Notes under the pieces: model-generated
Databases searched by the model: none
What the model saw: the letters and a program-made list of their open reading frames with translations, nothing else
Told to the model about the DNA's origin: nothing
Part shown: positions 9,250-18,147 of the stretch, in pieces
Position numbering within the stretch: position 1 is the stretch's first letter
Layout of the letters: the number at the start of each line of letters is the position of its first letter
NCBI GenBank assembly: GCA_015075225.1
Contig: JABTUQ010000001.1
Coordinates: 248,001 to 312,000 of the forward strand
DNA length: 64,000 nucleotides
Direction of reading: 5' to 3'
Source of the DNA: Burkholderiales bacterium
Lineage (GTDB): Bacteria; Pseudomonadota; Gammaproteobacteria; Burkholderiales; Nitrosomonadaceae
Made by a program: the position numbers and the translations under genes

Positions 9250-10119
9250 TTAGCGGGTGACTTGAAATTTGAATTCAGCCAACAGATTGCCTGCCTGATT
9301 GCTTGCGATGACTCGCCACGGCCCCAGCCGGTTTTGATTGAGCACCTTGCTGGAATAAGTACGCCAGTCATTATTGCCAACCAGTAATGATATCTTGGCT
9401 ATGTGCTGGTTGCGGTAATACCAATCGATGTCAATTTTTTCACCCTTAAGTTTGTTTAGATGCAGGAAAAGGAAAACGGGCCGACTTGATTTTCCGCCCA
9501 GCGAAATTTGATTGATATGGTCAACTGGTTGTCGATTTTGAATAGATGAAGTGAGCTGTGCCGTAACCAGGCCGGGCGCGGTATTTACTCCTTTCGTGGA
9601 ATGAATTTTTGTAGCCTGGATTGCGGGGACATGGGGTTTGATGCCAGGTTTGATCGGTGGTTTGGATGCAACCGGCTTTGCTGATCCTGGTAAGGGTGCT
9701 AACACTTTCGCAGCCGGATCGGGTGTATTGCTATTGTTTATGTTGGAGGTATTTGTGGCTTCCAGTTTGTTTTCAGTTGCATTGCTAGGCGAGGTTACTG
9801 CCGATGTAGCAGTTGATAATGACTCGGCAGATGAGGGATCAGAGCCGGATAGGGGAGTAATGGATAGTGGTATTTCGGCAGGATTTGTTTCCGGATCATC
9901 GTTATTTACAACCCAGGATGTAATCATCCAGACAAAGGCTACCAACACAAATAGCAACGCCAACCCGGCAGCAATGATGCGCGGCCAGTTATATTCATAA
10001 ACAGGGAGAGGAAGAGGAATTGCTTCTTCCTCCGGTAGCTCCGGTAAATTATGTTCGGTTACGGAATGATCGGCGGATTGATCTAGCCGGATGCGAATTT
10101 TAAATTGTGTTTGATTCAT
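9250..10119 (-). CDS. DUF2914 membrane protein
   Basis: A 289-residue protein. Residues 1-45 are polar and acidic, one transmembrane helix follows at about 46-72 (WPRIIAAGLALLFVLVAFVW), then a long Ser/Thr/Pro/Ala-rich linker (about 75-195). The C-terminal domain of about 90 residues (PVFLFLHLNKLKGEKIDIDW, WRTYSSK, LGPWRVIASNQAGNLLAEFKF) fits DUF2914. The topology implies an inner-membrane anchor with the domain in the periplasm. The function is unknown. It lies 16 bases upstream of the Nudix gene and 91 bases after cbpM, so it may be co-transcribed. Confidence 0.75.
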   Translation of the reverse strand: MNQTQFKIRIRLDQSADHSVTEHNLPELPEEEAIPLPLPVYEYNWPRIIAAGLALLFVLVAFVWMITSWVVNNDDPETNPAEIPLSITPLSGSDPSSAESLSTATSAVTSPSNATENKLEATNTSNINNSNTPDPAAKVLAPLPGSAKPVASKPPIKPGIKPHVPAIQATKIHSTKGVNTAPGLVTAQLTSSIQNRQPVDHINQISLGGKSSRPVFLFLHLNKLKGEKIDIDWYYRNQHIAKISLLVGNNDWRTYSSKVLNQNRLGPWRVIASNQAGNLLAEFKFQVTR

Positions 10120-10210
10120 AAGAATAGGGAATTAGAATTTGAAATTCATCCCTGCTTTAGCCCGTAGCCTGGTGCTACCAGAGAAAAATATAAGTGCGAA
10201 GTCTGTTTAG

Positions 10211-10513
10211 TCATTGATATGAATCTGATTTTGCAAGCAACATATTCCTTTCTTCCAGTAATTCCAGCACCAGCGCTGCGCCGGCAATATTGATATCCAG
10301 ATCTTGTTGCAAATGTTTGACTACCCGGATACGTCGCAAGGCGGAGCCACTGAAGATCCAGTTTTTATGCCGGAATTCGACAGGTTCAAGAATGCCTTCA
10401 TTCACCAATGTCGTGATCCATTCAACTTCAACGCTGCAAAGCTGGCAGAGTTCATCCAGGGAGATTGCTTCACCTTCCTCGAAAATAACGCCTTGTAAAG
10501 TATCGTCATCCAT
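10211..10513 (-). CDS. cbpM: Chaperone modulator CbpM
   Basis: A 100-residue protein with SLDELCQLCSVEVEWITTLV, a MerR-like N-terminal helix-turn-helix, and a helical C-terminal half (LRRIRVVKHLQQDLDINIAG, ALVLELLEE). This matches CbpM/YccW-type modulators, which bind the J-domain of CbpA and inhibit its co-chaperone and DNA-binding activities. The start lies five bases after the cbpA stop, the usual cbpA-cbpM pair, which supports the assignment. Confidence 0.88.
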   Translation of the reverse strand: MDDDTLQGVIFEEGEAISLDELCQLCSVEVEWITTLVNEGILEPVEFRHKNWIFSGSALRRIRVVKHLQQDLDINIAGAALVLELLEERNMLLAKSDSYQ

Positions 10514-10518
10514 ATTTG

Positions 10519-11460
10519 TTAGCTGCCCATTTTGGCGCGCGGATTGAATGCGAGCTTCTGTTCCATTTCACGGTATAACGACCGAGCCTGCTCGGTATCG
10601 GCTGCAGGTAACACAATTTGCAAAACAACATAAAGATCGCCTGGAGTAGAAGCCGGAATTCCTCTTTCTTTCAGTCGTAATTTCTGTCCGGATCTGGAAC
10701 CAGCGGGTATTTTGAGATCAACCGTGCCTGCTGGTGTAGGAACCGGGATTGAAGCGCCTAATGCTGCTTCCCACGGAGCCACGGGCAATTCCAGAAAAAT
10801 ATCCTTGTCTTCTACTTTGAAAAGCGAGTGGGGTTTGAATACGATTTCGAGATACAAATCGCCCGCCTTTCCACCACCTGCTCCAGGGCTACCCTGGCCA
10901 GCGAGCCGGATATGTTGCCCCTGTTGAATTCCTTTGGGTATGCGGACGTTTAACGTGCGTTCTTTTATCAATGGGCGTCCATCGGGCCCACGCTCGGTAT
11001 GTTGCAAGGTGAGGCTGCGAACTTCTCCCTGAAAAGAATCCTCCAGCGCTATCAAAATCTTTGCATGGGAATCTTCTCCACGCAAATTGAGATCCTGATC
11101 GCGATAGCGCCGATTCTGCTGATTCCCGCCAAACAGTGACTCAAAAAAACTGCTGAATTGCGAGGCGGCCTGGGAAAAACCACCACCATGAAATTCATAC
11201 CCCTGATCCCAACCAGGAGGAGGGTGGAACTCCTGTCCGCTTTGCCAGCGTGTTCCCAGCCGGTCATAGGCTGCCCGTTTTTCCGGATCCTTGAGCACTT
11301 CATAAGCCTCGCCAATTTCCTTGAAACGGGTTTCAGCCTCTGGTTCCTTGCTGACATCCGGGTGATATTTGCGTGCGAGTTTGCGATAAGCGCGTTTGAT
11401 ATCGTCCTGCGTGGCATCTCGCGGGACATCTATGATCTGGTAATAATCTTTATATTCCAT
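10519..11460 (-). CDS. cbpA: DnaJ-like curved DNA-binding protein CbpA
   Basis: A 313-residue type-II J protein. The N-terminal J-domain carries His33-Pro34-Asp35 (LARKYHPDVSKEP). A Gly/Phe-rich stretch (about 75-115) follows, and two beta-rich substrate-binding domains (LNVRIPKGIQQGQHIRLAGQ, VPTPAGTVDLKIPAGSRSGQ) occupy the rest; there is no zinc-finger domain. It stimulates DnaK ATPase and in E. coli binds curved DNA in stationary phase. ATG at 11460. It is followed by its modulator cbpM. Confidence 0.92.
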   Translation of the reverse strand: MEYKDYYQIIDVPRDATQDDIKRAYRKLARKYHPDVSKEPEAETRFKEIGEAYEVLKDPEKRAAYDRLGTRWQSGQEFHPPPGWDQGYEFHGGGFSQAASQFSSFFESLFGGNQQNRRYRDQDLNLRGEDSHAKILIALEDSFQGEVRSLTLQHTERGPDGRPLIKERTLNVRIPKGIQQGQHIRLAGQGSPGAGGGKAGDLYLEIVFKPHSLFKVEDKDIFLELPVAPWEAALGASIPVPTPAGTVDLKIPAGSRSGQKLRLKERGIPASTPGDLYVVLQIVLPAADTEQARSLYREMEQKLAFNPRAKMGS

Positions 11461-11519
11461 TTTTACAATATCTGAACAGAACGAATCATATTGGACAGGA
11501 CCACAGTCTTATGTATCAA

Positions 11520-13175
11520 TCAGGTGGCGTCAATACAGTGTACCCGGTTACGCCCCAGTCTCTTGGCTTCATAGAGCGCCACGTCCGCACGGGCAATCAG
11601 ATCGCCTGGTGTGGTGTCATCAGGATGACTTTGCGCAATACCAATGCTGAGCGTGATCTCGACCGGATGTTCTTCAAATGCCCGGCAGGCTGCACTTACT
11701 TCGGAACGGATCCGTTCTGCGGTCCGGATAGCCGCGCTGGAATGGGTTTCGATCAGGATCGCCATAAATTCATCGCCTCCGTAGCGTGCTGCATAATCCA
11801 CGGTTCTGATTGATTTCTGCAGGACAGAGGCGACCGTCACCAATATTTTATCGCCCATAATATGACCAAGCTGATCGTTGATATTTTTGAAATAATCCAC
11901 GTCGATCATGAGCAGGCAAAAGGCCCGGTCATTACGTTTGAATCTTGCAAGCTGCTCGACAAGAATGGTATTGAGCTTGGCTCTGTTGTACAAACCCGTC
12001 AATCCGTCCGTAATGGAAAGTTTCTGCAATAGCTGGTTTTGTTGCTGCATGGCCTGATTTGCAGCCGTTATCTCGGCACGTTTGTTGCGCAAGGCATCGG
12101 TCATTTGGTTAAAAATAGCCGTTAACTGCCCGACTTCATCTCGGCGTTTCACCGGCAGGTAAATATCCAAATTGCCCTCGACAACTTCCTTGACTGCACT
12201 GATCAGCCGGTTGAGAGGAGTGACAATGGAATGCCCCATATATAAAGCGACACTGGTGACGATCACGATCAATATTCCGACAAATTCGAGAAAACGGTTG
12301 CGCAATTTCTCCCAGGAAACCTGAATGGTGGATTGATCCTGTTCCACCAGAAATGCAACCGGAAGATTTTCCGATGAATGCAACAAAGTAATCGCTTTCT
12401 GATAAACCAAACCATCATGCATAACCGATTCTTCAAGAATCGGCAAAGTTTCCAGGTGGCGTGGATCAACGGAGGTCAGATGATCAACACCCGCAGCGCT
12501 ACTAAACAAGATTTTGCTATTCTGATCCAGCAAGGTGATTTCACCTGATGAAAATTTCTTGATTTCCAGCAGCGTGCGCTGGAATCTTCCCAGATCCAGT
12601 GTGGCTGCGATGGAGCCGATGACCTGGCTATCGTATGAAAATACCGGATAGATGACGGTGAATGTAGCCGTATCGTAGCGCTCGTTCCAGCGTGGTGGAA
12701 TGGCAATGATTCCTTTTGTTAGCGAGGTATGTGTCCACCGTTCTGGAGATTCAGGTACTTCGGGAGTATGGGCACTGCTGGCAATGGGTTTTCTGGTGTG
12801 ATCGAAAACTGTTAATTCCAGAACCTCGTCCAGTTTATCTTTTACCGAGGTCAGGTAACCGGACATCATTGTTTGGGTCTGCCTGGCCATGCCTTGATTT
12901 GGATTGTCAGCCTGTTTTTTTAGAGTTGACAACCCCTCAATTACGGGATTGGATGTAGATAATGCACGGATGGCCTGTGTGTGTTCAGTCAGCCATAGAT
13001 CAAGTTGGCGGTTGATGTTGTCTGCAAGCACCCGCAGCTCGCGGGTAACACTATCGATAATCAGCGCTTCGTTCTGTTTGAACGATAAAAGACCAAGACC
13101 GGCCGTAGGTAGCAGCGTGGCTATCATGGCAAAAATGACGATCTTGCTTTTTATGCTGTACAGAACCGGTCTCAA
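11520..13175 (-). CDS. Diguanylate cyclase with Cache, HAMP and GGDEF domains
   Basis: A 551-residue inner-membrane sensor. TM1 is at about 10-30, then a periplasmic Cache-like sensing region (about 40-290), TM2 near 300-322, HAMP (PLNRLISAVKEVVEGNLDIY) and a C-terminal GGDEF domain. The active-site motif is intact (ARYGGDEFMAIL), and an RxxD product-inhibition site (RTVD) lies five residues before it. It should therefore make cyclic di-GMP and be feedback-inhibited. There is no EAL domain. The first codon appears to be TTG (13173-13175); no better start precedes TM1. It lies between the ABC permease gene and cbpA, all on the minus strand. Confidence 0.9.
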   Translation of the reverse strand: MRPVLYSIKSKIVIFAMIATLLPTAGLGLLSFKQNEALIIDSVTRELRVLADNINRQLDLWLTEHTQAIRALSTSNPVIEGLSTLKKQADNPNQGMARQTQTMMSGYLTSVKDKLDEVLELTVFDHTRKPIASSAHTPEVPESPERWTHTSLTKGIIAIPPRWNERYDTATFTVIYPVFSYDSQVIGSIAATLDLGRFQRTLLEIKKFSSGEITLLDQNSKILFSSAAGVDHLTSVDPRHLETLPILEESVMHDGLVYQKAITLLHSSENLPVAFLVEQDQSTIQVSWEKLRNRFLEFVGILIVIVTSVALYMGHSIVTPLNRLISAVKEVVEGNLDIYLPVKRRDEVGQLTAIFNQMTDALRNKRAEITAANQAMQQQNQLLQKLSITDGLTGLYNRAKLNTILVEQLARFKRNDRAFCLLMIDVDYFKNINDQLGHIMGDKILVTVASVLQKSIRTVDYAARYGGDEFMAILIETHSSAAIRTAERIRSEVSAACRAFEEHPVEITLSIGIAQSHPDDTTPGDLIARADVALYEAKRLGRNRVHCIDAT

Positions 13176-13228
13176 GGTAAATTGAAGTTTGCGTAAAATA
13201 TTAAAATTCCGGGCGCTGGCATGTGTGA

Positions 13229-14206
13229 TTATTCCAGCCGCACTCTTGGATCGGCCAGAGTATAGGAAATATCGGTCAATACCAGTCCGGCGATATACAG
13301 CAATGATCCCAGAAACACCATGGCACGCACCACTGCGAAATCCTGGGATTGGATGGCATCTATGGTGTAACTGCCAAGGCCGGGGATACCAAAGAATGAT
13401 TCCGTAATTAGGCCGCCAAGAAACAGCAATGGAATAACGGCAACGGTGCCGGTCAGGATGGGAATCATTGCATTTTTAAGGATATGTCTGAACAGCACGG
13501 CGCTTTCAGATAATCCTTTGGCACGGGCTGTGCGGACATATTCCTTGTTGATCTCCTCCAGAAAAAGCGTGCGGTACCAGCGTGTATTTGCACCTGCACT
13601 GCTGATTACACCAATGACGACCGGCAACACGAGAAATCGTCCAATGTTCAATCCGCTGCCATAGCCGGAAATGGGAACCAGATGCCACAGTTTACCAATC
13701 AGAAACTGGCCACCTATGATGTAAAACAAACTGGAGATGGACATGAGCATCACACACAGAATGACACCCCAGAAATCAATGTAGGTGGCACGAAAGAAAA
13801 TCATGGTCAAAGCAAAGGTGATGTAGGCCAGCAACCCCAGCAAAAATACGGGTAGTGCGATGGCCAGGCTGGGCCACATGCGTGACTGGATCTCATGAGC
13901 TATATCACGGCCATCATCAGCGCGCCCAAAATCAAACGCAAACATGGCAACCGATTTTTCAAAAAAAATGGTGTCAGTGAATTTATTTAATCCGGGAGCA
14001 GTCTCGTGATATAGCAGGGGTTTGTTGTAACCATGTTCCTCTTTCCATTTCCAGATGGCTTCCTCGGTGACATGCTTGGTACCCAGATGCATACGCGCCA
14101 TGTCATCTGGTGTATTGACGACAAAAAACAGGGTGAAGGTAATAAGGTTGACGCCAGCGAGAATTGGAAGTGCGTAAAGAATCCGGCGAATGATGTAATT
14201 GAGCAT
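13229..14206 (-). CDS. Peptide-type ABC transporter permease
   Basis: A 325-residue inner-membrane permease of the DppB/OppB class with about six helices. It starts MLNYIIRRILYALPILAGVN, the characteristic N-terminus. The EAA-type cytoplasmic loop that contacts the ATPase is seen in YVRTARAKGLSESAVLFRHILKNAMIPI. The last residues are ADPRVRLE. I chose the ATG at 14206; an upstream extension overlaps the binding-protein gene. It follows the solute-binding protein gene by 17 bases, but the second permease and the ATPases usual for this class are not in the window. Confidence 0.88.
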   Translation of the reverse strand: MLNYIIRRILYALPILAGVNLITFTLFFVVNTPDDMARMHLGTKHVTEEAIWKWKEEHGYNKPLLYHETAPGLNKFTDTIFFEKSVAMFAFDFGRADDGRDIAHEIQSRMWPSLAIALPVFLLGLLAYITFALTMIFFRATYIDFWGVILCVMLMSISSLFYIIGGQFLIGKLWHLVPISGYGSGLNIGRFLVLPVVIGVISSAGANTRWYRTLFLEEINKEYVRTARAKGLSESAVLFRHILKNAMIPILTGTVAVIPLLFLGGLITESFFGIPGLGSYTIDAIQSQDFAVVRAMVFLGSLLYIAGLVLTDISYTLADPRVRLE

Positions 14207-14223
14207 GTGTGCGTAAAACCAGT

Positions 14224-16476
14224 TCAGGCGGTCTGATGGGTAGCACTTTGTTGCTGTTTGCGGCGATACGCCACCCACGCGGGCAACAGAATGAAGATCA
14301 GCAATGCTGTCGCTATACCAGTCGGCCACAACACGGGTTTGTTCCATTCGTTGCGTTTCTGATCGCGTAACTCCGGATCAATACGGTAATACTTGATCAG
14401 GTTGTACGACATTCTGTTGGGTTTCACATTTTTGTACCAGGCATGAAACAACGCAAATTCCTTGGGATGATAACCCCACAGCCAGGGAGCATCTTCCCGC
14501 AGGATGGCGATCATCCGGTCGATAATGTTGATGCGCTGCGGGCCATGCTCCATGTTTTTCATTTGTTCGAACAGGCGATTGAATTCCGCGTTATCGTAAT
14601 TGGCTGCATTTTCACCACTATTGCCGACCTTGCCTTGCGGTCCGTATAACAGAAACAGGAAATTCTCCGGATCGGGATAATCCGCATTCCAGCCCCACTC
14701 GAAAATCTGCGCATTTCCTTTGCGAATCTTGTCCTGAAAGCGGTTGTAATCGGTGCTGCGAACCACCAGCTGGATATCAATTTTACGAAACTGCTTCCGC
14801 ATCCAGTCGAGAACCGATCTGTCATCGGCACTGCGGGCTGTGACATCGTAATATAACACCAGCGGCTTGCCAGTCTTGCGGCTGATACCCCCAGGATATC
14901 CTGCCTCGGCAAGCAATATTTTGGCCTGGCTGATGGATTTGCGCCTGGCTTCCCCGTTATGCCATTCATAAACAACCGGATTTATCCCTGCTTCGCCTTC
15001 ATGATAGCCTTCGATTCCCGGGGGTATCGGACTCTGGGCTGCTATGCCACGCCCATTGGCAAATATGGACAGATATTCTTCATAATTGATGGCAATGGAA
15101 ATAGCCTGGCGTAATTTGCGTGCGGAGGCTTTTTCTTCGCTGGTACGCCCGCCAACGACTGGGTCAAGCATGTTGAATCCCATGTAATACGTTGAGGGTG
15201 CGACTGCTGTTTCCAGACGAATGCCCTGCGCCTCCATTTCTTCTGTAATAGTTGCCTCGCCCTGGCCGGTAATTTGTACTGCCTGATCGAAACTGTCGGA
15301 GCCAATGCTGGAGGCATCATAATAACCTTGTAAAAATTTGTTCCAGTAGGGAATGCTTTCCTTTTCGCGGCTGTACACGATTTTGTCGATGAATGGCAAA
15401 GGTTCCCCAGCATCCTGTAGCAATCCCTTTGTGACATCTTCCGGCATGCCTTCATCGGGGTAAAACTCTCCCTGAAAATTGGGATTGCGCTCCAGCACCA
15501 TGATCCGGTTGGGATTGTTTTCAGTCAGCATGTAGGGGCCAGTGCCTACCGGATACCAGTCGAGCGTGAAATTCTTTTCAGCCATGCCGGGTTGAGAGAA
15601 AAAATGATCCGCCTCCCATGGGACAGGGGCAAAAAACGCCATGGTGAGCCAGTAGATAAATTGCGGATATTTGCCTTGGATACGGATGCGATAGGTATGG
15701 CTGTCAATCTGCTCCACGCCGCTTAATGGAAAGTTACGTAAATCCAGAAAGGTATTCCCGGATTGAATTTTGGCTTGCTCTTTCAAAATGTCAGCATACT
15801 CGCGCAAACCCGTAATGTAATCCGCCATCAGACCAAAGATTGGCGAGTGAAGAGAAGGGTGCGCCAGCCGTTTGATCTGGTAGATATAGTCATCCGCCAC
15901 CAGCTCCCGTGTGCCGGAATGTTCAAAATCACTGATTTTGTCAATGCGCTGTATATCCTGTGCGGTGAGGGCATGATAAAGCAGCTCGTTCTGCTCATCC
16001 CTGGCAAATGCCGGATGCGGTTGGTAGCGGATGCCAGGGCGGATTGAAATTTCATAAACAGAGTAGGCAATTTGCGTGTCTGCTGCATCGGCAGGCAATG
16101 GGGTATCGTTATTGTCAAAATAGCGGACAGTGGGCATATTGCTGACCGTTTGCGAGATCAGAACAAGTGGCCGTTTCAGGAAGTGATATTGCAGCGGTGG
16201 CTGATAAATCTGGGCGGTAAACTGGATTTCGTTCGAACTGTACGATTGCACTGGATCAAGGTGTTTCGGACGTTCGGCAAATGCGCTGTAAAGAATGTTT
16301 TTTCCGGAATCCGGGGACGGATATGGATTGTTCCAGATATCGGCACAGCCGGACAGCGCGAGGGTGAGAAAATACAAGCCAAAAAATGATTTTCGGTGGA
16401 ATGCCAGCCTTGAAAAAAAGTGGATCAGTACGAAGAAACAGTGCTTGCAGATAATCTGCAGCCGGATTTTTTTCAT
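14224..16476 (-). CDS. Peptide-type ABC solute-binding lipoprotein
   Basis: About 750 residues of the SBP_bac_5 family. A hydrophobic stretch ends in the lipobox LALSGC, so the protein should be lipid-anchored. The body has family features (NILYSAFAERPKHLDPVQS, YWLTMAFFAPVPWEADHF, WYPVGTGPYMLTENNPNRI, KLRQAISIAINYEEYLSIFA, WNADYPDPENFLFLLYG). An added hydrophobic segment near the C-terminus (WPTGIATALLIFILLPAWVA followed by RRK) looks like a membrane anchor, which is unusual for this family. I chose the ATG at 16476 (MKKIRLQ). The ligand is unknown; it resembles oligopeptide or YejA-type binding proteins. Confidence 0.87.
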   Translation of the reverse strand: MKKIRLQIICKHCFFVLIHFFSRLAFHRKSFFGLYFLTLALSGCADIWNNPYPSPDSGKNILYSAFAERPKHLDPVQSYSSNEIQFTAQIYQPPLQYHFLKRPLVLISQTVSNMPTVRYFDNNDTPLPADAADTQIAYSVYEISIRPGIRYQPHPAFARDEQNELLYHALTAQDIQRIDKISDFEHSGTRELVADDYIYQIKRLAHPSLHSPIFGLMADYITGLREYADILKEQAKIQSGNTFLDLRNFPLSGVEQIDSHTYRIRIQGKYPQFIYWLTMAFFAPVPWEADHFFSQPGMAEKNFTLDWYPVGTGPYMLTENNPNRIMVLERNPNFQGEFYPDEGMPEDVTKGLLQDAGEPLPFIDKIVYSREKESIPYWNKFLQGYYDASSIGSDSFDQAVQITGQGEATITEEMEAQGIRLETAVAPSTYYMGFNMLDPVVGGRTSEEKASARKLRQAISIAINYEEYLSIFANGRGIAAQSPIPPGIEGYHEGEAGINPVVYEWHNGEARRKSISQAKILLAEAGYPGGISRKTGKPLVLYYDVTARSADDRSVLDWMRKQFRKIDIQLVVRSTDYNRFQDKIRKGNAQIFEWGWNADYPDPENFLFLLYGPQGKVGNSGENAANYDNAEFNRLFEQMKNMEHGPQRINIIDRMIAILREDAPWLWGYHPKEFALFHAWYKNVKPNRMSYNLIKYYRIDPELRDQKRNEWNKPVLWPTGIATALLIFILLPAWVAYRRKQQQSATHQTA

Positions 16477-16633
16477 GAATGATTTAACGGGTTTTAAGCA
16501 GCTTTCAGTCTCTATGGAAAGAGACTCGAAGCTATATTGCAAATATGAGAAAATCAATGCCACGAGCGGCCGGATTGTTATTCTGGCGATCCGGTACGCA
16601 TTTATATTAACCTATACGAATAATTTGACTGCC

Positions 16634-17065
16634 ATGATACCCCGTCCCATACCTGAGCCCGGCCCCGATCTGTATACCGAAGAAGAAGTTTCGAAATTGG
16701 TACATGAATTTTATGCCAAGGCGAGAAAAGATGCTGCACTAGGCCCCATTTTTGAAGAGCACGTAATTGACTGGGATGCACATTTTGTGCAGATGACCAA
16801 TTTCTGGTCAGCCCAACTGCGTGGCACCAGCCGTTTTCGCGGTGCTCCTATGCCCAAGCATATTGCCTTGCCGGAGCTGAGCGATACGTTGTTTAAGCGC
16901 TGGCTGCAGCTTTTCCGGCAAACAACGCAGGAAATGGACAATCCATTACTCAAACAGCATGCGGATGCGGTTGCTGAATTTATTGCCGGACGTCTCTGGA
17001 TGGGATATCAGATGAGCCATTTCCCGCATCGTGAACCAGCAGTGCTTGATACATCCGAGGTGTAA
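16634..17065 (+). CDS. Group III truncated haemoglobin
   Basis: A 143-residue protein. The sequence FYAKARKDAALGPIFEEHVI, DWDAHFVQMTNFWSAQLRGT and PKHIALPELSDTLFKRWLQL is the 2/2 globin fold of group III (Ctb/trHb3). The haem-proximal His is probably that of PKHIALP or nearby. Such globins bind oxygen or NO; a role in nitrosative stress would suit an ammonia oxidiser, but that is inference. The start ATG at 16634 gives the normal length. It is divergent from the ABC binding-protein gene across about 157 bases that probably hold both promoters. Confidence 0.88.
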   Translation: MIPRPIPEPGPDLYTEEEVSKLVHEFYAKARKDAALGPIFEEHVIDWDAHFVQMTNFWSAQLRGTSRFRGAPMPKHIALPELSDTLFKRWLQLFRQTTQEMDNPLLKQHADAVAEFIAGRLWMGYQMSHFPHREPAVLDTSEV

Positions 17066-17174
17066 AAGAGATTTCTCCCGGCTTGTTTGTCGCCATGCGT
17101 ACATCATCGCTCCATCGTGAGATAGATTTTTTGCCAGATTGTAATGCTGGTTTGTTGACATCCTGTTTTTTGCT

Positions 17175-18146
17175 ATGCGCATAACCCGGCATGCGACGGC
17201 TGGCAGGGGAGAGCCTGTTGCACTGACCATTGGCAATTTCGATGGCGTGCATCTTGGTCATCAGGCCATGATTGCACGCCTGAAACGAATGGCCGGTCGC
17301 CTGGGGGTGGCATCATGCATCATGACGTTTGAACCGCATCCGCGGGAATGTCTGATGCCTGAGCAAGCTCCGGCAAGATTGACTGATCTGCGTGAAAAAC
17401 TGGAACTGCTGGCAGGTTATGGCGTGAATCGCGTACAGATTTGCCGCTTTAACCGTAAATTTGCAAACATAAGTGCAGAGCAGTTCGTTACCCGTATCCT
17501 GCAGCAGGAAATGAATGTGCAATGGTTATTGATAGGAGAAGATTTCCGCTTTGGTGCCCGCCGTTCCGGTGATCTTGCGTTGCTGCAAAAATTCTTCCCG
17601 GAATCAGGGCAACTGGAGATCATGCCTCCCGTCATGCTAGATGGACTAAGAGTTTCAAGCACAGCGGTGCGTAATGCCCTGGTATCGGGCAATCTTGACC
17701 TGGCTGCAGATTTGCTTGGCCGCCCTTACAGCCTGAGTGGCCGGGTGGTAGATGGCATGAAATTGGCTAAAAAACTGGGCTTTCCAACGGCCAATATCCA
17801 ATTGAAGCATCACTTGCTTCCATTGAGCGGCATTTTTGTGGTGGAGGCAAGCTGGTGCAACGATTCCGGCCATACCCGGCGCATCAGGGGCGTAGCCAGT
17901 CTGGGTATCCGGCCCACCGTGCTTGAAAATGCGCAGCCATTACTGGAAGTCCATCTGTTTGATTTTGATGAACAGATTTATGGACAACAGCTACGCATCG
18001 ATTTTTTACAAAAACTCAGAGAAGAAGAAAAATTTCCTGATATGGAAACGCTCGTAACACAGATAGAGCAGGACATAGATTGCGCCAAAACCTATTTTTC
18101 CCGAATGGACGCTGCCATGCACCAAACAGTTTGTCTGGATTGCTGA
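17175..18146 (+). CDS. ribF: Bifunctional riboflavin kinase / FAD synthetase
   Basis: A 323-residue protein that phosphorylates riboflavin to FMN and adenylates FMN to FAD. The N-terminal nucleotidyltransferase domain carries [16 protein letters not shown] (the HxGH-type site), [15 protein letters not shown] and the SSTAVRNAL motif. The C-terminal kinase domain carries [11 protein letters not shown] and a [11 protein letters not shown] segment. Length and order are normal. ATG at 17175. ileS starts one base after its stop, the classic ribF-ileS-lspA operon. Confidence 0.96.
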   Translation: MRITRHATAGRGEPVALTIGNFDGVHLGHQAMIARLKRMAGRLGVASCIMTFEPHPRECLMPEQAPARLTDLREKLELLAGYGVNRVQICRFNRKFANISAEQFVTRILQQEMNVQWLLIGEDFRFGARRSGDLALLQKFFPESGQLEIMPPVMLDGLRVSSTAVRNALVSGNLDLAADLLGRPYSLSGRVVDGMKLAKKLGFPTANIQLKHHLLPLSGIFVVEASWCNDSGHTRRIRGVASLGIRPTVLENAQPLLEVHLFDFDEQIYGQQLRIDFLQKLREEEKFPDMETLVTQIEQDIDCAKTYFSRMDAAMHQTVCLDC

Positions 18147-18147
18147 A

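Noticed and set aside
16295..16633. Longer N-terminus for the truncated haemoglobin
   Set aside because: The extension overlaps the divergent ABC binding-protein gene and is not globin-like; the ATG at 16634 gives the normal length.
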